DNA of 64,000 bases from Psychrobacter immobilis (lineage in GTDB: Bacteria > Pseudomonadota > Gammaproteobacteria > Pseudomonadales > Moraxellaceae), in assembly GCF_904846185.1 (NCBI RefSeq), contig NZ_CAJGZQ010000013.1, positions 1-64,000 on the forward strand. The letters run 5' to 3'. The position numbers and the translations under genes are program-made. Each line of letters starts with the position of its first letter. Positions within the stretch are counted from its first letter, which is position 1. Under the pieces are notes generated by a model that saw nothing but the letters and a program-made list of their open reading frames with translations, had not been told where the DNA came from and ran no database searches. This document shows positions 1-9,428 of this stretch, in pieces.

Positions 1-61
1 TCATGTCTTTGTTTTGGACACTTTTGATCACTTGCGCTCGAAAGTCTGCTGAATAGGTCAT
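1..61 (-). mobile_element. IS630-like transposase, N-terminal end only (runs off window)
   Basis: On the minus strand an ATG at 61-59 opens a frame that is uninterrupted to the window edge and begins MTYSADFRAQVIKSV. This resembles the start of IS630-family transposases, which begin with a short M-T/A-Y-S-x-D-F-R segment leading into a helix-turn-helix. A purine-rich stretch sits just upstream of the ATG. Only 20 residues are visible, so the family call rests on a short motif. The element's right end should lie between about 62 and 112, but no terminal repeat can be verified from one side. Confidence 0.45.
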
Positions 62-112
62 GTATTCTTCTGCCGTGTCGCTTATTTTAAAAGTATTGTA
101 TCTTATTTATAA

Positions 113-301
113 AAGACTGACTATATCTACGAAGAAGATATTGCAAATTATGAACTTCATATTTTTCTTGAAAACAAAAAGCTAAATGGCTTAGAGTTAG
201 ATGTGAAATCTCGTAAATTTAGTGCTTTTTTACGGCATCAATACAGTAAAAACATTTCATGTGCTGAGTCTGTAATTACAGCTCATTTTGAAAATGACTA
301 A
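113..301 (+). pseudogene. Possible gene remnant (C-terminal fragment) next to IS end
   Basis: A frame is open from just after a stop at 110-112 to a TAA at 299-301, about 62 codons, with no in-frame ATG at a sensible place. It reads roughly KTDYIYEEDIANYELHIF and ends ...VITAHFEND. It is hydrophilic with ordinary-looking composition. Its 5' end lies close to the putative IS630-like element, so it may be the tail of a gene cut by that insertion. I do not recognise the family. It could also be a chance open frame in AT-rich DNA. Confidence 0.25.
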
Positions 302-526
302 GGCAACTTTTAAATGGGAAAAATATTCGATTAGGTTTCCCTTCACTTTACATCATAATCAAATATTCCATGCCGCTTAAAGATGCGTTATACACAAATC
401 CTTTTTCTAAAATTGAAGTCTCATATTTTTAATAAAGAATTTAAAGTGCCTACTATCCATTAGAGGACTATTTAAAGCTTTTTAAAGAGTGATAATATAA
501 CAATAACAACTATTAAGGAAAAACCT
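302..526. other. Intergenic region upstream of the OsmC-like gene
   Basis: AT-rich with many stops in all frames and no convincing coding potential. A possible sigma70-like promoter for the downstream gene is TTTAAA at 471-476 and TAATAT at 493-498, 16 bp apart, which is weak. The ribosome binding site AAGGAAAAA lies directly before the ATG at 527. Confidence 0.35.
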
Positions 527-937
527 ATGACAACCTCAAAAGTAACCTACCAAGGCGACTTGCGCACTACTGCCATTCACTTGCAGTCAAACAATGAAAT
601 TATCACTGATGCGCCTGTCGATAATCATGGTAAAGGCGAAGCATTTTCACCGACTGATTTATTGGCGACGAGCTTAGCCAGTTGTATGTTGACCATTATT
701 GGTATTAAAGCTCGTGATATGGAAATTGATATTGCAGGTACTACGGCTGAAGTGACAAAAGTAATGTCTGCTGATCCAAGACGGGTAAGTGAAGTACATG
801 TTGCGATTACTTTTAATCAAAAGCTAGATGATAAAACACAAAAAATATTTTATAACACTGCGCTGACTTGTCCGGTTGCTAAAAGCATCCATCCTGATAT
901 CATTCAAAAGGTAACTATTAATTCTAAGAACTATTAA
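527..937 (+). CDS. OsmC/YhfA-family peroxide-related protein
   Basis: A 136-residue protein of the OsmC/Ohr superfamily, cytoplasmic thiol-dependent proteins many of which reduce organic hydroperoxides. Visible hallmarks are the FSPTDLLATSLASC segment with C53, at the start of the central helix, and the second cysteine C115 in a TCPVAKSI segment. Spacing and short length fit the YhfA-like branch better than Ohr, so the substrate is uncertain. The start is set by a strong AAGGAAAAA ribosome binding site. It is the first gene of a plus-strand group with a flavodoxin-fold protein and a methyltransferase, without tight coupling (gaps of 68 and about 80 bp). Confidence 0.85.
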   Translation: MTTSKVTYQGDLRTTAIHLQSNNEIITDAPVDNHGKGEAFSPTDLLATSLASCMLTIIGIKARDMEIDIAGTTAEVTKVMSADPRRVSEVHVAITFNQKLDDKTQKIFYNTALTCPVAKSIHPDIIQKVTINSKNY

Positions 938-1005
938 TCCTAAGAGTTGTTGATTCCAAAAACTACTAATTCCAAAAGTTAATAGCCTCTGTAAAGGTGA
1001 TTAAT

Positions 1006-1470
1006 ATGGCTAGCAAAACCTTACTTATTGTCGCGCATGCGCCATCGCCTAATACCAAAAAAATGGCTCATGCGGCGTATGATGGCGCTAGTCATCCTGA
1101 TTTAGATATCAATGTCATATTAAAGTTACCACAAGATACCCAGCCCGAAGATGTATTAGCGGCAGATGCAGTATTATTAGGAACGACTGAGAACTTGGCT
1201 TATATGGCAGGGCTGACCAAAGACTTCTTTGATCGCTGTTATTATCCGGTGTTAGAGAAGAAGCAGGGCATGCCATTTGCGGTATATATTCGCGCAGGGC
1301 ATGATGGGACAGGTACTAAGCTTGCTATCAGAACCATTACCACGGGATTACGCTGGTCATGGATTCAAGAGGCGCTGATTTTACAAGGCGATTGGCAAGA
1401 AAATTTTACTGAGCAAGTCGAAGAGTTAGCGATGACAATGGCAGCTGGGGTAGAAGCGGGTATTTATTAG
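1006..1470 (+). CDS. Flavodoxin-fold NAD(P)H-dependent oxidoreductase-like protein
   Basis: A 154-residue protein with a flavodoxin-like start (KTLLIVAHAPSPNTKKMA: beta strand, then the Ser/Thr-rich phosphate loop that binds FMN) and a second loop, LGTTENLAYMAGLTKDFFDR, typical of flavodoxin-like reductases. It probably binds FMN; partner and substrate cannot be told from sequence. I chose the ATG at 1006 over the in-frame GTG at 997 because AAAGGTG at 993-999 is correctly spaced only for the ATG and overlaps the GTG. It lies between the OsmC-like gene and the methyltransferase. Confidence 0.75.
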   Translation: MASKTLLIVAHAPSPNTKKMAHAAYDGASHPDLDINVILKLPQDTQPEDVLAADAVLLGTTENLAYMAGLTKDFFDRCYYPVLEKKQGMPFAVYIRAGHDGTGTKLAIRTITTGLRWSWIQEALILQGDWQENFTEQVEELAMTMAAGVEAGIY

Positions 1471-1551
1471 TTTTTTCGACGCTTTGCTTGTCGCCATTAT
1501 TAATATCAAAGCTACAGTAATGAAGATATATAAGGATAAAGGATATTAGCA

Positions 1552-2205
1552 GTGTTGAATGATGATTTAGATAATAGCCAATCGATTGCTCCTACTGGAA
1601 TAGCATTTTCTCAAGCGTGTGAAAATAATAAGCAGCCGATTCTAGAAGTTTTACAGCAAGAGTTGCAATGTTCTATTCATGTGTTAGAGGTTGGGTCAGG
1701 TACGGGGCAGCATAGTGTCTATTTTGCGCCACGTTTGACGCATTTACACTGGCAAACCAGTGACGTATCAGCGCATCATGCCACCATCAATGCTTGGCGT
1801 GCTGCTTATCCTGCCCCTAATTTATATGCACCGCTCCCTTTTGATGTATCGTGTAACTCAGTGCCAGTCAATGAGGTTGCCGATGCGCCTTATGATGCAG
1901 TATTTACCGCCAATAGCTTGCATATTATGTCGTGGACTTTAGTGGCTAAATTATTCCAATTGGTCGGTGATATGCTACCTTTAAATGGTAAATTCATCGT
2001 TTATGGACCCTTTAACGAAAATGGCAGTTATAGCAGCGCAAGCAATCGTCAGTTTGACCATAGCTTGCGCCAGCGCGATGCTAACAGTGGCATCCGTCAT
2101 TTAGAAGACGTTATAGATTTGGCAAATACACATCATTTAACGTTAAGTAAGCGTTATGAGATGCCATCTAACAATCAAATATTGGTATTCAAAAAACTCT
2201 ATTAA
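1552..2205 (+). CDS. DUF938-type SAM-dependent methyltransferase
   Basis: A 217-residue class I methyltransferase-fold protein of the DUF938 type. Motif I is LEVGSGTGQHSVYFA around residues 46-60, followed by the WQTSD strand end (motif II) and a DAVFTANSLHIM segment (motif IV region). DUF938 proteins are about 200-220 residues and their substrate is unknown. The start is non-ATG: GTG at 1552 with AAAGGA eight bases upstream, or the adjacent TTG at 1555. A strong bidirectional hairpin follows at 2211-2258. Confidence 0.8.
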   Translation: MLNDDLDNSQSIAPTGIAFSQACENNKQPILEVLQQELQCSIHVLEVGSGTGQHSVYFAPRLTHLHWQTSDVSAHHATINAWRAAYPAPNLYAPLPFDVSCNSVPVNEVADAPYDAVFTANSLHIMSWTLVAKLFQLVGDMLPLNGKFIVYGPFNENGSYSSASNRQFDHSLRQRDANSGIRHLEDVIDLANTHHLTLSKRYEMPSNNQILVFKKLY

Positions 2206-2210
2206 CGTAA

Positions 2211-2258
2211 AAAGCTGAGTTGATCCACTGTTATAACACCATGAATCAACTCAGCTTT
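2211..2258. terminator. Bidirectional intrinsic terminator
   Basis: A perfect 14-bp stem: AAAGCTGAGTTGAT at 2211-2224 pairs with ATCAACTCAGCTTT at 2245-2258 around a 20-base loop. It sits between the convergent methyltransferase gene and ppc, with A/T runs at both ends. Confidence 0.8.
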
Positions 2259-2299
2259 ATATAAGTTTGAATCCGTAAAGACCAACCTATTTATAAATA

Positions 2300-5089
2300 C
2301 TAACCCGTATTGCGTAGCCCTGCTGCCAAAGCATTGATGCTACGAATTAATGCATCTTCGACAGCCAGTCTCTCGTTATTTTCCAATTTATCATCACTAG
2401 CGTTATCAGGCTGGCGCATACGCTTGAGTAGCTCAATCTGGATATAGTTGATGGGGTCTAAATAGGCGTTACGCCATTCTAATGACTGAGCCAATTCTTG
2501 TTGGTTTGAGAGTAAAGACGCTTGTTCTAGCAAGGAGTTGAGACCTGCGTGCGTCAGTTCATGCTCATCAATCACTGCCTGCATGACTTGCTCACGTAAG
2601 CTTTCGTCTTTACACAGTTGACTGTATGCACGGGCGATATTCATCTCGGATTTTGTAAAAGCCATTTCAATATTACTGATAAAGACATTGAAAAATGGCC
2701 AGTTTTTATTCATCTCCTTCATTAACGCTTCGTCTTTTTTGACGCTATCTAAAGCACTGCCCACGCCATACCAAGCGGGAAGGGTAAAGCGTGCCAATGA
2801 CCAGCCAAATACCCACGGTATCGCCCGAATCGTCGATTTGCTCGGCAGTCCTTTTTTACGGTGAGCAGGACGCGAGCCAATATTGAGCAATGAAATCTCT
2901 TGTACTGGCGTGGCCTCAGAATAAAACTGATAGAAGCCCTCTGTATTATCCGTCAGCTCTCGATATTGCTGTTCGCCTGCATCTGCCAAGTCAGCAAACA
3001 ACGCTTCATAGCTATCTAGCTGTTTGGGTTGTTCGACAAATCGTGACGAGCTGGCTTTTAGCGCCCCCGTGATTCCCATGGTTAATTCAAACACGGCAGT
3101 ATCTGGATTGGCATACTTGGCGTAAAGTACTTCGCCTTGTTCGGTGAACTTGATCTGTCCATGTAAAGTGCCAGCAGGCTGAGCAGCGATGGCTTGATGG
3201 GTTGAGCCACCACCACGACTGACGGAACCACCACGACCATGGAACAGGCGGGTGGTGATACCATATTGATTGGCGATATCGGTGATGGTTTGCTGGGCAC
3301 TATATAACTGCCAAGCGGAAGTAATAATGCCGCCGTCTTTAGAGGAGTCTGAGTAGCCAAGCATAATCTCTTGAATGTTTCCTGAGTGCTCAAGTAACTC
3401 CCGATATAGCGGATTGTCCAACACCATTGGCATAATCTTATCGATATTTTTTAAATCTTCGATAGTTTCAAACAGTGGCGCAACTGGTAGGGCAGAAAAT
3501 AAATGCCCGTTCTTATCAATACCCGATAAGCCTGCAAAACGCATCAGTAGCAGTACCTCTAATAGCTGACTGGCGTTGTTGGTCATCGAAATTACATAGC
3601 TACCAAAAGTATCGTCGCCAACCAGTTTACGCAGTTTAGCGACAGAATTCATCAGAGCAAGCTGTTCGTGTGTTTGCGCGCTTAAGTTGTCGGTATAAAT
3701 CAGCGGTGCACCTGGCTTTTCTAGCAAACGGGTTAGCCATTGTTGGCGCTCTGTTTCGCTGAGGGTGCGATAGTCGGGTAGATTCGAGGCGCTAGCAAAA
3801 ATATCTGCAATGACTTCGCCGTGATATCCTGAATCTTGGCGAATATCTAGCGAGGCTAAATGGAATCCACAGGTTTTGACTAGGCGAATAGTATCAAGTA
3901 GTAAGCCTTCGCCATGCGCTTTGTCATGAGTATTAACGCTTTTGCGAATAAGGCGTAAATCATCTAACAAGGCTGTCGGTGTTGAGTAAGCCTCTTGTGC
4001 AGCCTCTTTATCTGTGCCTTGGCTTTGGATATGCTGGTTGGTCGCTTTTATTTTAGCCAGAATAATGGACAGCAATCTTCGGTACGGTTCATTATTGTAA
4101 TCATCAGGATTGTAGCAAAAGACTTTTTGATCGAGTGTGCTGTAGTCTTTGATACGAGTATAAATCTCTGGCGCGATATCGACGATAGTATCGCTATGAA
4201 TCAGCTCACGACGCAATTTTCTGACCAATACTTGGTAATGGCGTAGCACGGTATTAGCATGCATCAATACCGCCATTTCAGTGGTTTCATGGGTAACGAA
4301 TGGATTGCCATCTCTATCGCCGCCAATCCAAGAGCCAAAACTGACAAAGGCGGGTAAAGGGTAGTCGATTAACTCAGGATAGATATCGACGATAGCGTCT
4401 TTTATATTACGATATACTTTGGGAATGGCAGTGAATAAGCTGGCATCAAAATAGTGTAAGCCGTTGTTTATTTCATCATAAACCAAAGGTTTTCGGCTGC
4501 GAACTTCGTCTGATGACCACAGCAAGTCAATGGTTTCTGCTGTTTTTTGCTTGGCTTGCATAAAGGCTAGACTGCCTTCGGGATAGTCGCTCATGGCATC
4601 GGTATGCTCATAGAGGGTCTGCAAGATATTCATGGTGGTGCGTCTACGGGCTTCGGTAGGATGAGCCGTAAAAACAGGAATAAATTTAAGGTGATCAATA
4701 AGCTCTTTGATTTGCGCAGGTTCGATTTGCCGCTCACGGCATTCTAACAAGGTGCGGCGAAAGGATCCTTCCCAGCTTTGATTGGACTGGGCACGCATAG
4801 TACGGCGTTGCTCACGCAGATAGTTTTCTTCCGTTAAATTGGCGAGGAAAAAGTAAATAGAGAATGCGCGAATGACGTTTTTTAAGGTTTGATTGTCTAA
4901 TGAGGCAATAAGATCGATCAGCTGCTGTTTGTGTGCTGGATTATGCTCGCGGCGCTCCTGAATAAAGCCTTTGCGCAATGTTTCGATAGTACGTAGGGTA
5001 TCCTCCCCAGATTGGCGAGAAATGGCCTCACCTAAAAATGCGCCTAACAATCTAACACGCGCACGCAATACGTCGTTCTTCAATAACAT
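2300..5089 (-). CDS. ppc: Phosphoenolpyruvate carboxylase
   Basis: A 929-residue PEP carboxylase, the anaplerotic enzyme making oxaloacetate from PEP and bicarbonate in the cytoplasm. Visible signatures are FTAHPTEARRRT with the catalytic histidine at H143, the YSDSSKDGG motif containing the PEP-binding lysine, the glycine/arginine loop FHGRGGSVSRGGG, and the invariant C-terminal RNTG involved in allosteric sites of this family. Length is normal (E. coli 883) with a slightly larger body. It is monocistronic by layout: terminator at 2211-2258 behind it and a 94-bp gap to the upstream exported hydrolase gene on the same strand. Confidence 0.97.
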   Translation of the reverse strand: MLLKNDVLRARVRLLGAFLGEAISRQSGEDTLRTIETLRKGFIQERREHNPAHKQQLIDLIASLDNQTLKNVIRAFSIYFFLANLTEENYLREQRRTMRAQSNQSWEGSFRRTLLECRERQIEPAQIKELIDHLKFIPVFTAHPTEARRRTTMNILQTLYEHTDAMSDYPEGSLAFMQAKQKTAETIDLLWSSDEVRSRKPLVYDEINNGLHYFDASLFTAIPKVYRNIKDAIVDIYPELIDYPLPAFVSFGSWIGGDRDGNPFVTHETTEMAVLMHANTVLRHYQVLVRKLRRELIHSDTIVDIAPEIYTRIKDYSTLDQKVFCYNPDDYNNEPYRRLLSIILAKIKATNQHIQSQGTDKEAAQEAYSTPTALLDDLRLIRKSVNTHDKAHGEGLLLDTIRLVKTCGFHLASLDIRQDSGYHGEVIADIFASASNLPDYRTLSETERQQWLTRLLEKPGAPLIYTDNLSAQTHEQLALMNSVAKLRKLVGDDTFGSYVISMTNNASQLLEVLLLMRFAGLSGIDKNGHLFSALPVAPLFETIEDLKNIDKIMPMVLDNPLYRELLEHSGNIQEIMLGYSDSSKDGGIITSAWQLYSAQQTITDIANQYGITTRLFHGRGGSVSRGGGSTHQAIAAQPAGTLHGQIKFTEQGEVLYAKYANPDTAVFELTMGITGALKASSSRFVEQPKQLDSYEALFADLADAGEQQYRELTDNTEGFYQFYSEATPVQEISLLNIGSRPAHRKKGLPSKSTIRAIPWVFGWSLARFTLPAWYGVGSALDSVKKDEALMKEMNKNWPFFNVFISNIEMAFTKSEMNIARAYSQLCKDESLREQVMQAVIDEHELTHAGLNSLLEQASLLSNQQELAQSLEWRNAYLDPINYIQIELLKRMRQPDNASDDKLENNERLAVEDALIRSINALAAGLRNTG

Positions 5090-5183
5090 AATTGGCTTCC
5101 TTGGCTTTTAATCGACTCATTTATCAATGAGATAGGCTGGTTAATAATTAAGGGTCGCTGTTCTTATAGGATATAAATTAAAG

Positions 5184-5975
5184 TTATTTATATTCATTTG
5201 CTAAAAAATCCAAATAGCGTTTCCAAGAGCGCTCATCTGCACGTGCATCATATCTATCACTGCCGAACACGCTAAAGGCATGTGGTGCACCACTGTATGT
5301 CACCATCTCATGCGGTACGTTGGCGGCTTCTAGCGTCTTACCCAAAGTGGCGAAGCTCTCTAGAGAGACAGATTCATCAGCAGAGCCATGGAATACTAAG
5401 ATTTCTCCAGTTGTCTTGTCATAACTTTGACCCGTTGGAATATCAAAGGCACCATGGAAGGGTACAAATGCTTTTTGCTCAAATCCTGAGCGCGCCAGCT
5501 CCAGAGCAACGGTACCGCCAAAACAATATCCCATGGTAGTGCCTTTACGCACATCATTACCTTGTAGTCGTCCAGCATTCAACGCACCTTGAAGTATGCG
5601 GCGCATTTTATTGCGATCATCGTATAACTCCCCAGTTAAGCGTTTGTTTTCTTCAATAGAAGTAGGACGAACGCCTTGCCCGAACATGTCTGCCGCCAAT
5701 ACGTTGTAGCCCTCAGTGGCTAACATGTCAGCACGTTTGCGCTCATAGTCTGTCAATCCATCCCAATCATGAATGAGTAGGATAAAAGGCGCATTAGCTT
5801 TGTCGGCTTTGGCGTAATAGCCTTCGTATGCTTGATCATCCACGGTATAGGTAATATTTTTGGTCGTAATAGCGGCAGCTGTTTGGCTAAAAGTGAGTGC
5901 CATTAGTCCGATTGACGCACCCATTAGCAATGAGTGATAAGGTTTTTTGGACGTAGTCTTTAAAGTTGATAACAT
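5184..5975 (-). CDS. Exported dienelactone-hydrolase family protein
   Basis: A 263-residue alpha/beta hydrolase of the dienelactone hydrolase family. The cysteine nucleophile is in GYCFGG (C151), the acid in HGSADES (D200) and the base in GAPHAFSVFG (H232). The N-terminus is a clear Sec signal peptide: basic residues to about 16, a hydrophobic core at 17-30, and AAA before a likely cleavage near residue 35. The protein should therefore be periplasmic, whereas characterised chlorocatechol-pathway enzymes are cytoplasmic. No aromatic-degradation genes are nearby, so the substrate is unknown. An AGGCGACC sequence precedes the ATG. Confidence 0.85.
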   Translation of the reverse strand: MLSTLKTTSKKPYHSLLMGASIGLMALTFSQTAAAITTKNITYTVDDQAYEGYYAKADKANAPFILLIHDWDGLTDYERKRADMLATEGYNVLAADMFGQGVRPTSIEENKRLTGELYDDRNKMRRILQGALNAGRLQGNDVRKGTTMGYCFGGTVALELARSGFEQKAFVPFHGAFDIPTGQSYDKTTGEILVFHGSADESVSLESFATLGKTLEAANVPHEMVTYSGAPHAFSVFGSDRYDARADERSWKRYLDFLANEYK

Positions 5976-6287
5976 GGTAGGTCGCCTTATAATTGTATAA
6001 AAAAGATAAATAGTTGGCTAAAACCATGCCCATTTTATTTATCAACTGTTTTAATGCTTCCTAAGAGCATACCTTAAAAAATCACCACATGACAAGAATC
6101 TATCGTCAACGTTAAAGCTCTATTTAAATACGCTGAAATTACGGCTTTATCACGGCTGCAAACTTTAACCAAATATCAACAAGGAGTGCCATGAATTAGT
6201 CATATTTTTTGGCTAATATTAAAGACAGCTCTATACAAAGGTTCTAAAGAAATAGAGCCTACTTTTAATTACTAGCTAGGATGCATA
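5976..6287. other. Divergent promoter region between hydrolase and catalase genes
   Basis: 312 bp without a gene. It must hold promoters for both divergent neighbours. An inverted repeat GCTCTAT (6228-6234) / ATAGAGC (6252-6258) lies about 30 bp before the catalase ATG and could be a regulator site or hairpin. A good ribosome binding site, AAGGAG (6181-6186 region), precedes a two-codon ATG-AAT-TAG, probably without meaning. Confidence 0.4.
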
Positions 6288-8375
6288 ATGAAAAATAATA
6301 TTGATCATACTGACCCCGCTAAAGATATGAATACGGAACGTGGCAATGGCGGTGAGACTCACCAGCGCGCAGGGGATGACGCTAAAGTGCTAACGACCCA
6401 ACAAGGTGTCGTCATCTCTGATAATCAAAACTCTCTAAAAGCAGGCGCACGTGGGCCAACCTTATTAGAGGACTTTGTATTACGAGAAAAAATTCATCAT
6501 TTTGACCATGAGCGTATTCCTGAGCGTATCGTTCATGCGCGTGGTAGTGCTGCTCACGGTTATTTTGAGCTGACAGAATCATTAGAAGAATATACCACGG
6601 CGAAAATTTTGACCGAGACGGATAAGCAGACGCCTTTATTTACCCGTTTTTCTACGGTTGCTGGTAACAAAGGCTCAAAAGATACGCCACGTGATGTGCG
6701 TGGTTTTGCTGTGAAGATTTATACCGAAGAAGGCAATTGGGACATCGTTGGTAACAACATGCCAATTTTCTTTATTCAAGATGCGATGAAGTTTCCAGAT
6801 TTGATTCATGCGGTCAAACCAGAGCCTGATCGTGGATTTCCGCAAGCCGCTTCGGCGCACGATACTTTTTGGGACTTTGTGTCATTAAGTCCTGAGACCA
6901 TGCATAATTTAATTTGGCTGATGAGTGATCGTGCACTACCACGCAGTTTACGTATGATGGAAGGCTTTGGTATTCACAGCTATCGCTTAATCAACAAAGA
7001 AGGCAAGAGCACCTTTGTCCGTTTCCATTGGAAACCTATACTCGGTGTACAGTCAACCACGTGGGATGAGGCGGTAAAAATCTCAGGCGCTGACCCTGAT
7101 TATCATCGTCGTGATTTGTTTGAAGCCATTAATAATGGCGACTATCCTGAATGGGAGTTTGGCGTACAGTTATTTACTGAAGAAGAAGCTGATAAATTCC
7201 CGTTTGATCATTTAGATGCCACTAAATTGATTCCAGAAGAGATGGTGCCCGTTAAAATCATTGGTAAAATGGTGCTAAACCTTTATCCGGATAATTTCTT
7301 TGCAGAAACCGAGCAAGTGGCGTTCTGCCCATCGCATCTGCCACCGGGCATTGATTTCAGTAACGATCCATTATTACAAGGTCGTTTGTTCAGTTATCTA
7401 GACACGCAGTTATCACGTTTAGGTTCGCCTAACTTTGCCCAAATTCCAATCAATGCGCCGAAATGTCCGTTTGCCAATAATCAGCAAGATGGTCATATGC
7501 AGATGCAAGTACCTAAGACTCGTGTGCTCTATGAACCGCAAAGCTTAGATCTGACTAGACCGCGCGAAAGTGCCAAACGTGGCTTTGAATCATTCCATGA
7601 GCAGTTGGATGATGGTGTGAAAGGTCGCGTGCGCGCAGAGAGCTTTGCCGATCATTATAGTCAACCGCGGATGTTCTATCGTAGCCAGACGCCAGCTGAG
7701 CAAGCGCACATTGCTTCTGCCTATGCCTTTGAGCTAGGTAAAGTAGATACGGCGCATGTACGTACGCGTATGCTGAGCCATCTGCCGCATATCGATGAAG
7801 ACTTGGCAAATCGTGTGGCAACAGCGCTAGGTATGGAACTGCCAGAGCCTGCTGATGCCGCTGCTCCTGTACAGGATATGGCGACATCGAAAGCAGTACA
7901 AACCATTGGTCTAACGCCGAAAAGTTTACAAGGGCGTTTGATTGGTATCTTGGTCGCTGAAGGCTCAAAGCATAGTGAAATCAAAAAGTTCGAAGAGGCG
8001 GCAAAAATGCAGGGTGCTAGCGTGAAAATCGTTGCGCCCAATAAAGAAGTTGTCTTAGATGACGACACTCGCATACAAGCAGATGAGCGTCTCGCTGGCG
8101 GTCCATCAGTGATGTTTGATGCGGTCGTTAGTATCATTATGCCAGACCAAGCTAAAAAGTTAGCAAAAGACAGCTCAGCACTAGATTGGTTCAATGATGC
8201 GTATGGTCATTGCAAAGCCATCGCTTATTGCGGGGCGACCGATGAGTTCATCTTAAGTAAGCTACCTATCGAAAAAGATGCCTTTGTCACGCCACTGGCT
8301 GAATTGGATACTTTTATTGAGAATGCCAAATCTCGTCTGTGGGAACGTGAGCCAAAGGTTCGTGATTTGGCATAA
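6288..8375 (+). CDS. katE: Large-subunit (HPII-type) haem catalase
   Basis: A 695-residue clade II catalase, which dismutates hydrogen peroxide in the cytoplasm. The distal haem histidine is H83 in [13 protein letters not shown], the distal asparagine N156 in VGNNMPIFF, and the proximal haem-ligand tyrosine Y370 in RLFSYLDTQ. The last ~150 residues form the extra flavodoxin/DJ-1-like domain ([16 protein letters not shown] onwards) that separates large from small-subunit catalases. Length is close to E. coli KatE (753). An AGGA ribosome site precedes the ATG. A weak terminator follows at 8429-8456. Its neighbour upstream is the divergently read exported hydrolase. Confidence 0.96.
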   Translation: MKNNIDHTDPAKDMNTERGNGGETHQRAGDDAKVLTTQQGVVISDNQNSLKAGARGPTLLEDFVLREKIHHFDHERIPERIVHARGSAAHGYFELTESLEEYTTAKILTETDKQTPLFTRFSTVAGNKGSKDTPRDVRGFAVKIYTEEGNWDIVGNNMPIFFIQDAMKFPDLIHAVKPEPDRGFPQAASAHDTFWDFVSLSPETMHNLIWLMSDRALPRSLRMMEGFGIHSYRLINKEGKSTFVRFHWKPILGVQSTTWDEAVKISGADPDYHRRDLFEAINNGDYPEWEFGVQLFTEEEADKFPFDHLDATKLIPEEMVPVKIIGKMVLNLYPDNFFAETEQVAFCPSHLPPGIDFSNDPLLQGRLFSYLDTQLSRLGSPNFAQIPINAPKCPFANNQQDGHMQMQVPKTRVLYEPQSLDLTRPRESAKRGFESFHEQLDDGVKGRVRAESFADHYSQPRMFYRSQTPAEQAHIASAYAFELGKVDTAHVRTRMLSHLPHIDEDLANRVATALGMELPEPADAAAPVQDMATSKAVQTIGLTPKSLQGRLIGILVAEGSKHSEIKKFEEAAKMQGASVKIVAPNKEVVLDDDTRIQADERLAGGPSVMFDAVVSIIMPDQAKKLAKDSSALDWFNDAYGHCKAIAYCGATDEFILSKLPIEKDAFVTPLAELDTFIENAKSRLWEREPKVRDLA

Positions 8376-8428
8376 GGTAGTATTAAGTTTAAACTTCTGA
8401 TACTTTTAGAATTTTACCGATTTAACGA

Positions 8429-8456
8429 AAACTCAGCCTTAGCGCTGGGTTCTTTT
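8429..8456 (+). terminator. Probable intrinsic terminator of katE
   Basis: AACTCAGC (8430-8437) pairs with GCTGGGTT (8444-8451), one G-T wobble, with a short loop and a short T-rich tail. Moderate strength. Confidence 0.5.
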
Positions 8457-8510
8457 ATTGTAAGTTTTATAAGAAAGCAATTTATAGCCACAAGCGTTCA
8501 CTCAAAGTCA

Positions 8511-8538
8511 TTACAAGTTAAATGGCGGGCGTTATACT
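8511..8538 (+). promoter_or_regulatory. Putative sigma70 promoter for the MBL-fold gene
   Basis: TTACAA (8511-8516) and TATACT (8533-8538) are 16 bp apart, close to consensus, and about 80 bp before the MBL-fold start. Two hairpin-forming repeats follow in the presumed leader (8550-8568 and 8571-8588). Confidence 0.45.
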
Positions 8539-8549
8539 AAATTCTATTA

Positions 8550-8588
8550 AGGCGCGTTAAAAGCGCCTCCTATAGTAGGGATACTATA
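8550..8588 (+). promoter_or_regulatory. Two adjacent inverted repeats in leader of MBL-fold gene
   Basis: AGGCGC (8550-8555) pairs with GCGCCT (8563-8568). Directly after it, TATAGTA (8571-8577) pairs perfectly with TACTATA (8582-8588) across GGGA. Both lie between the putative promoter and the ribosome binding site. They could be an operator or a structured leader; no T-run follows, so they are unlikely to be a terminator. Confidence 0.4.
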
Positions 8589-8619
8589 ACAGTGAGCAAT
8601 CATGTAGCAGGGAATGCAA

Positions 8620-9408
8620 ATGAGTTTATGTGAAATTGTACGTTTAGAAGGATATATCCAAAGTACTTATCTTGCGGTATATCCAGATAAAATTATGCTG
8701 CTAGATGGGGCGTGTCGCCCTGATGTGCCGATGGTATTAGACTATATTAAGACAATGTTGCAACGACCAATAACGGATCTAAAAGTCGTCGTGGTCACTC
8801 ATATGCATCCTGATCATGCAGGTGGCGCTCATCAATTCAGAAAAGAGACGGGCTGTATCATTGTTTCAGCAGAAAAAAAGCGTCAATGGTATAGCGGTAT
8901 CGGTGGGCATGCCATGCATTTTGTGGATATAAACCTTGCGCATTATGTGGCGAGACGTCAAGGTCGCTCCCTTAAGAACCTGTGTTATCCTGCCCATCTT
9001 ACGCCTGATATTATCGTTAAAGATGGGGATAGTGTGCCGAAATTTGATGAATGGCAAGTACTGGAAACACCCGGACATACAGATCGTGACTTGTCTCTAT
9101 TTCATGTACCAAGTCGGCAAGTCTATACGGCCGATCTCATTATCAAACTGCGTCATAAGTTTGTGGCGCCTTTTCCTATTTATGATCCTAAAGTCTATAT
9201 TCAGTCACTACAAAGAATAAAGGCGTTAAAACCTTCTATGGTTATGATGGCACATGGGCGTGAGCTAGCAATCGACGCAGAAACGTTTGATATGCTGATT
9301 ACGCAAGCACCTAAGCATCCACGGACGATCAAAGACACGATTAAGCATAAGCTACTGTGGCGAAAAGACACTGACTTCACTATTTTTAAACGAAACCGTA
9401 AAAAATAA
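8620..9408 (+). CDS. MBL-fold metallo-hydrolase
   Basis: A 262-residue metallo-beta-lactamase-fold protein. The dinuclear metal motif is THMHPDHAGG (HxHxDH), with the later metal histidines in ETPGHTDRD and, near residue 213, MMAHGRE. Such enzymes hydrolyse thioesters, lactones or phosphodiesters; nothing in context fixes the substrate. I chose the ATG at 8620 over 8614 because CAGGGA at about 8608-8613 is correctly spaced for it. The C-terminus is basic (ends KRNRKK). The neighbouring structured leader suggests specific regulation. Confidence 0.8.
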   Translation: MSLCEIVRLEGYIQSTYLAVYPDKIMLLDGACRPDVPMVLDYIKTMLQRPITDLKVVVVTHMHPDHAGGAHQFRKETGCIIVSAEKKRQWYSGIGGHAMHFVDINLAHYVARRQGRSLKNLCYPAHLTPDIIVKDGDSVPKFDEWQVLETPGHTDRDLSLFHVPSRQVYTADLIIKLRHKFVAPFPIYDPKVYIQSLQRIKALKPSMVMMAHGRELAIDAETFDMLITQAPKHPRTIKDTIKHKLLWRKDTDFTIFKRNRKK

Positions 9409-9428
9409 AGTGAAATTTTAAGCAAAAA

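Noticed and set aside
6181..6200. AAGGAG followed by ATG-AAT-TAG upstream of katE
   Set aside because: A two-codon frame; a chance ribosome-site-like string is more likely than a regulatory minigene.
6228..6258. OxyR binding site before katE
   Set aside because: The inverted repeat orientation (CTAT...ATAG) and spacing do not match the OxyR pattern.
7721..8194. 157-codon minus-strand frame within katE
   Set aside because: Antisense shadow of the catalase C-terminal domain; no start signal.
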